From: Clostridia bacterium
Lineage (GTDB): Bacteria; Bacillota; Clostridia; Christensenellales; Pumilibacteraceae
NCBI GenBank assembly: GCA_900762945.1
Contig: CAAFIN010000040.1
Location: forward strand, 1 to 6,270
Reading direction: 5' to 3'
Length of the DNA: 6,270 nt
Each line of letters begins with the position of its first letter. Within the stretch, counting starts at the first letter, position 1. Of the stretch, positions 6,270 to 6,270 are shown one piece after another. The position numbers were made by a program, and so were the translations under genes. The notes under the pieces were generated by a model. That model was not told where the DNA came from. It saw only the letters and a list, made by a program, of their open reading frames with translations, and ran no database searches.

Positions 6270-6270
6270 G

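Noticed and set aside
1..6270. tRNA, rRNA, riboswitch, CRISPR array or insertion sequence
   Set aside because: Intergenic space is small (about 190 bases at the start and 126 at the convergent junction), and neither gap shows cloverleaf parts, spaced direct repeats or terminal inverted repeats beyond the hairpins listed.

Overview
The window looks like chromosome of an endospore-forming member of the Clostridia. It carries a complete GerA/GerB/GerC-type germinant receptor operon. Its small S4-domain protein closely resembles RqcP (YabO) of Firmicutes. Coding sequence is fairly GC-rich and favours GCG, CGC and GAC codons. No mobile element, CRISPR array or RNA gene is visible. Both operons look vertically inherited, with similar base composition throughout.

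Layout: positions 1-191 hold an intrinsic terminator of an upstream plus-strand gene (26-62), a second inverted repeat that overlaps it (51-73), and a leader with no clear promoter. From 192 to 3986, three overlapping plus-strand genes form a germination receptor operon: gerA (A subunit), gerB (transporter-like B subunit) and gerC (C subunit). A convergent, apparently two-way terminator lies at 4049-4078. From 6257 down to 4113, four minus-strand genes run as a tight unit: a Dabb-domain protein, a YbaK/EbsC-type Cys-tRNA(Pro) deacylase, rqcP, and a fused ispDF gene of isoprenoid synthesis. The promoter of this unit lies outside the window.

How the genes work together: the three Ger proteins should form one inner-membrane receptor of the dormant spore that senses small nutrients. 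In the minus-strand unit, YbaK (clearing mischarged tRNA) and RqcP (rescue of stalled ribosome products) both serve translation quality. IspDF performs two steps of the MEP pathway to isopentenyl diphosphate. The Dabb protein has no defined role here.

I see no clearly new biological system. The points most worth a second look are: GerC lacks the lipobox cysteine typical of its family; GerC carries a Gly/Ser/Glu-rich insert; two overlapping hairpins and a start without a ribosome binding site precede gerA; and a tRNA-editing gene sits beside a ribosome-rescue gene in an operon with ispDF.
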